DNA of 6,317 nucleotides. Source: Bdellovibrio sp. ZAP7. Its GTDB lineage: Bacteria; Bacteroidota; Bacteroidia; Flavobacteriales; Flavobacteriaceae. Location: NCBI GenBank assembly GCA_943324165.2, contig CALPKO020000085.1, positions 1 to 6,317 on the forward strand, written 5' to 3'. Below are positions 5,615 through 6,317 of the stretch, piece by piece (positions within the stretch are counted from its first letter, which is position 1; each line of letters starts with the position of its first letter). A model generated the notes under the pieces. The model was not told the origin of the DNA, ran no database searches, and was given only the letters and a program-made list of their open reading frames with translations. The position numbers and the translations under genes are program-made.

Positions 5615-6309
5615 TGGAATTAATCAGTATTTTATCAACCAAAACACTTTCTACAGAGCAAAGACAATTTTTGCTTGAAGCAGATTTAGACCTTCTTGAA
5701 CAAGACTTTATCGAAATAGAAAACAATAATTTTGAGTTAATTAATATAAAAGACAACCTTATTTTTAGTAGCCAAAACGCCATATTGAGTTTGATAAACC
5801 AACCCGATTGGGATAAATTTAAAACCAAAAACGTTTTTTGTGTAGGCATAAAATCGAAAGAATTGTTAGAGCAAAACGGTTTCAAGGTCGATGTTTATAT
5901 GGATTATGCTTCAGAATTGGCAGAAATTATTACTTTAATTTACAATAAAGAAAGTTTTACGTTCTTTAGCGGAAACTTGCGCAAAGAAACATTACCAAAA
6001 GCGTTGAAAGCTGCCAAAATAGATTTTAATGAAATTGAAGTTTATCAAACCAAGTTAGCTCCTTTCAAAATCTCAAAAGAGGAAAAATTGGATGGAATCT
6101 TGTTTTTTAGTCCATCTGGAGTGGAAAGTTTTTTGACCAACAATAAAATCAAAGACGAAATCTGTTTTTGCATCGGCGAAACCACCGCGGAAGCGCTAAA
6201 AAACAATAAAATAAAAAATATTGTGATTGCAGAGTCGCCAACAATAGACGATGTAATTGCAGAAGTCATAGAATATTACATGCCCCCTAACCTCATAAGG
6301 GTGAACTAA
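5614..6309 (+). CDS. hemD: Uroporphyrinogen-III synthase
   Basis: HemD cyclises hydroxymethylbilane with inversion of ring D to give uroporphyrinogen III. The family is poorly conserved, but the 231-residue product has its two-lobe pattern. LIFSSQNAI (49-57), VFCVGIKSKELLEQNGFKV (74-92) and FTFFSGNLRKETLP (115-128) come first, then EVYQTKLAP (142-150), DGILFFSPSGVESF (160-173), FCIGETTAEAL (185-195) and ESPTIDDVI (207-215). The ATG shares its A with the hemC stop (TAATG), so translation is coupled and HemC hands its unstable product to HemD. The last nine codons (MPPNLIRVN, from 6280) and the stop appear to derive from a repeat element rather than from the ancestral gene, whose C-terminus probably ended near EVIEYY (222). 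This tail should not touch the active site. hemE is the usual next gene and would start just beyond the window. Confidence 0.93.
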   Translation: MELISILSTKTLSTEQRQFLLEADLDLLEQDFIEIENNNFELINIKDNLIFSSQNAILSLINQPDWDKFKTKNVFCVGIKSKELLEQNGFKVDVYMDYASELAEIITLIYNKESFTFFSGNLRKETLPKALKAAKIDFNEIEVYQTKLAPFKISKEEKLDGILFFSPSGVESFLTNNKIKDEICFCIGETTAEALKNNKIKNIVIAESPTIDDVIAEVIEYYMPPNLIRVN

Positions 6310-6317
6310 GAGGAGTT
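6282..6317. repeat. Repeat-like element forming the hemD tail and stop, running to the window edge
   Basis: The sequence GCCCCCTAACC-TCAT-AAGGGTGAAC followed by TAAGAGGAGTT is unlike the AT-rich gene before it. It has a C-rich left half and a G-containing right half, so it can be read as a degenerate palindrome (for example CCCT at 6285-6288 with AGGG at 6298-6301). I recall a related form from Flavobacterium intergenic repeats. It provides the last nine codons and TAA of hemD. The AGGAG at 6311-6315 could serve as ribosome-binding site for the next gene. The right end is outside the window. Confidence 0.45.

Noticed and set aside
5538..5885. 115-codon minus-strand frame antisense to the hemC end and hemD
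   Set aside because: It is rich in Leu, Ser, Ile and Asn as expected for the complement of an AT-rich gene, shows no domain, and hemC and hemD are secure on the other strand.
1..6317. CRISPR arrays, tRNA or rRNA genes, insertion sequences, phage or toxin-antitoxin genes
   Set aside because: None was seen; the window is almost filled by heme genes, the AraC regulator and the partial sensor gene.

Overview
The window is AT-rich chromosomal DNA of a Bacteroidota, most likely a Flavobacterium or close relative. The evidence is the flavobacterial style of every protein, the TAnnTTTG-type -7 boxes, the lack of Shine-Dalgarno sites before most genes, and short GC-rich palindromic repeats of a kind I recall from Flavobacterium genomes. 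The genus call comes from memory of family sequences, not from a search.

The content is a heme (tetrapyrrole) biosynthesis locus organised around a divergent regulator. On the minus strand, reading leftward from about 3.1 kb, lie an AraC-family regulator (2209-3081), ferrochelatase hemH (1075-2091), a HemJ-type protoporphyrinogen IX oxidase (464-1012), and the start of a membrane sensor protein, probably a histidine kinase, cut by the window edge (1-462). On the plus strand lie hemA (3308-4612), hemC (4658-5614) and hemD (5614-6309). The window ends just after hemD, where hemE would be expected.

The genes supply both ends of the protoporphyrin-dependent pathway. HemA makes glutamate-1-semialdehyde from glutamyl-tRNA, HemC and HemD turn porphobilinogen into uroporphyrinogen III, HemJ oxidises protoporphyrinogen IX, and HemH inserts iron. 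HemL, HemB, HemE and the coproporphyrinogen oxidase are not in the window. The araC-hemA intergenic region carries a pair of identical 8-bp direct repeats offset by exactly 21 bp. They sit where the -33 element of the hemA promoter should be, which suggests that the AraC protein activates hemA.

The main oddity is a set of small repeat or palindromic elements scattered through the locus. One is an 11-codon GC-rich element inserted in frame inside hemC. A second forms the C-terminal tail and stop codon of hemD. A third is a GTTTCAA tandem/inverted repeat between hemH and hemJ, and a fourth is a small hairpin between hemA and hemC. I see no novel multi-gene system; the genes themselves are ordinary housekeeping genes.
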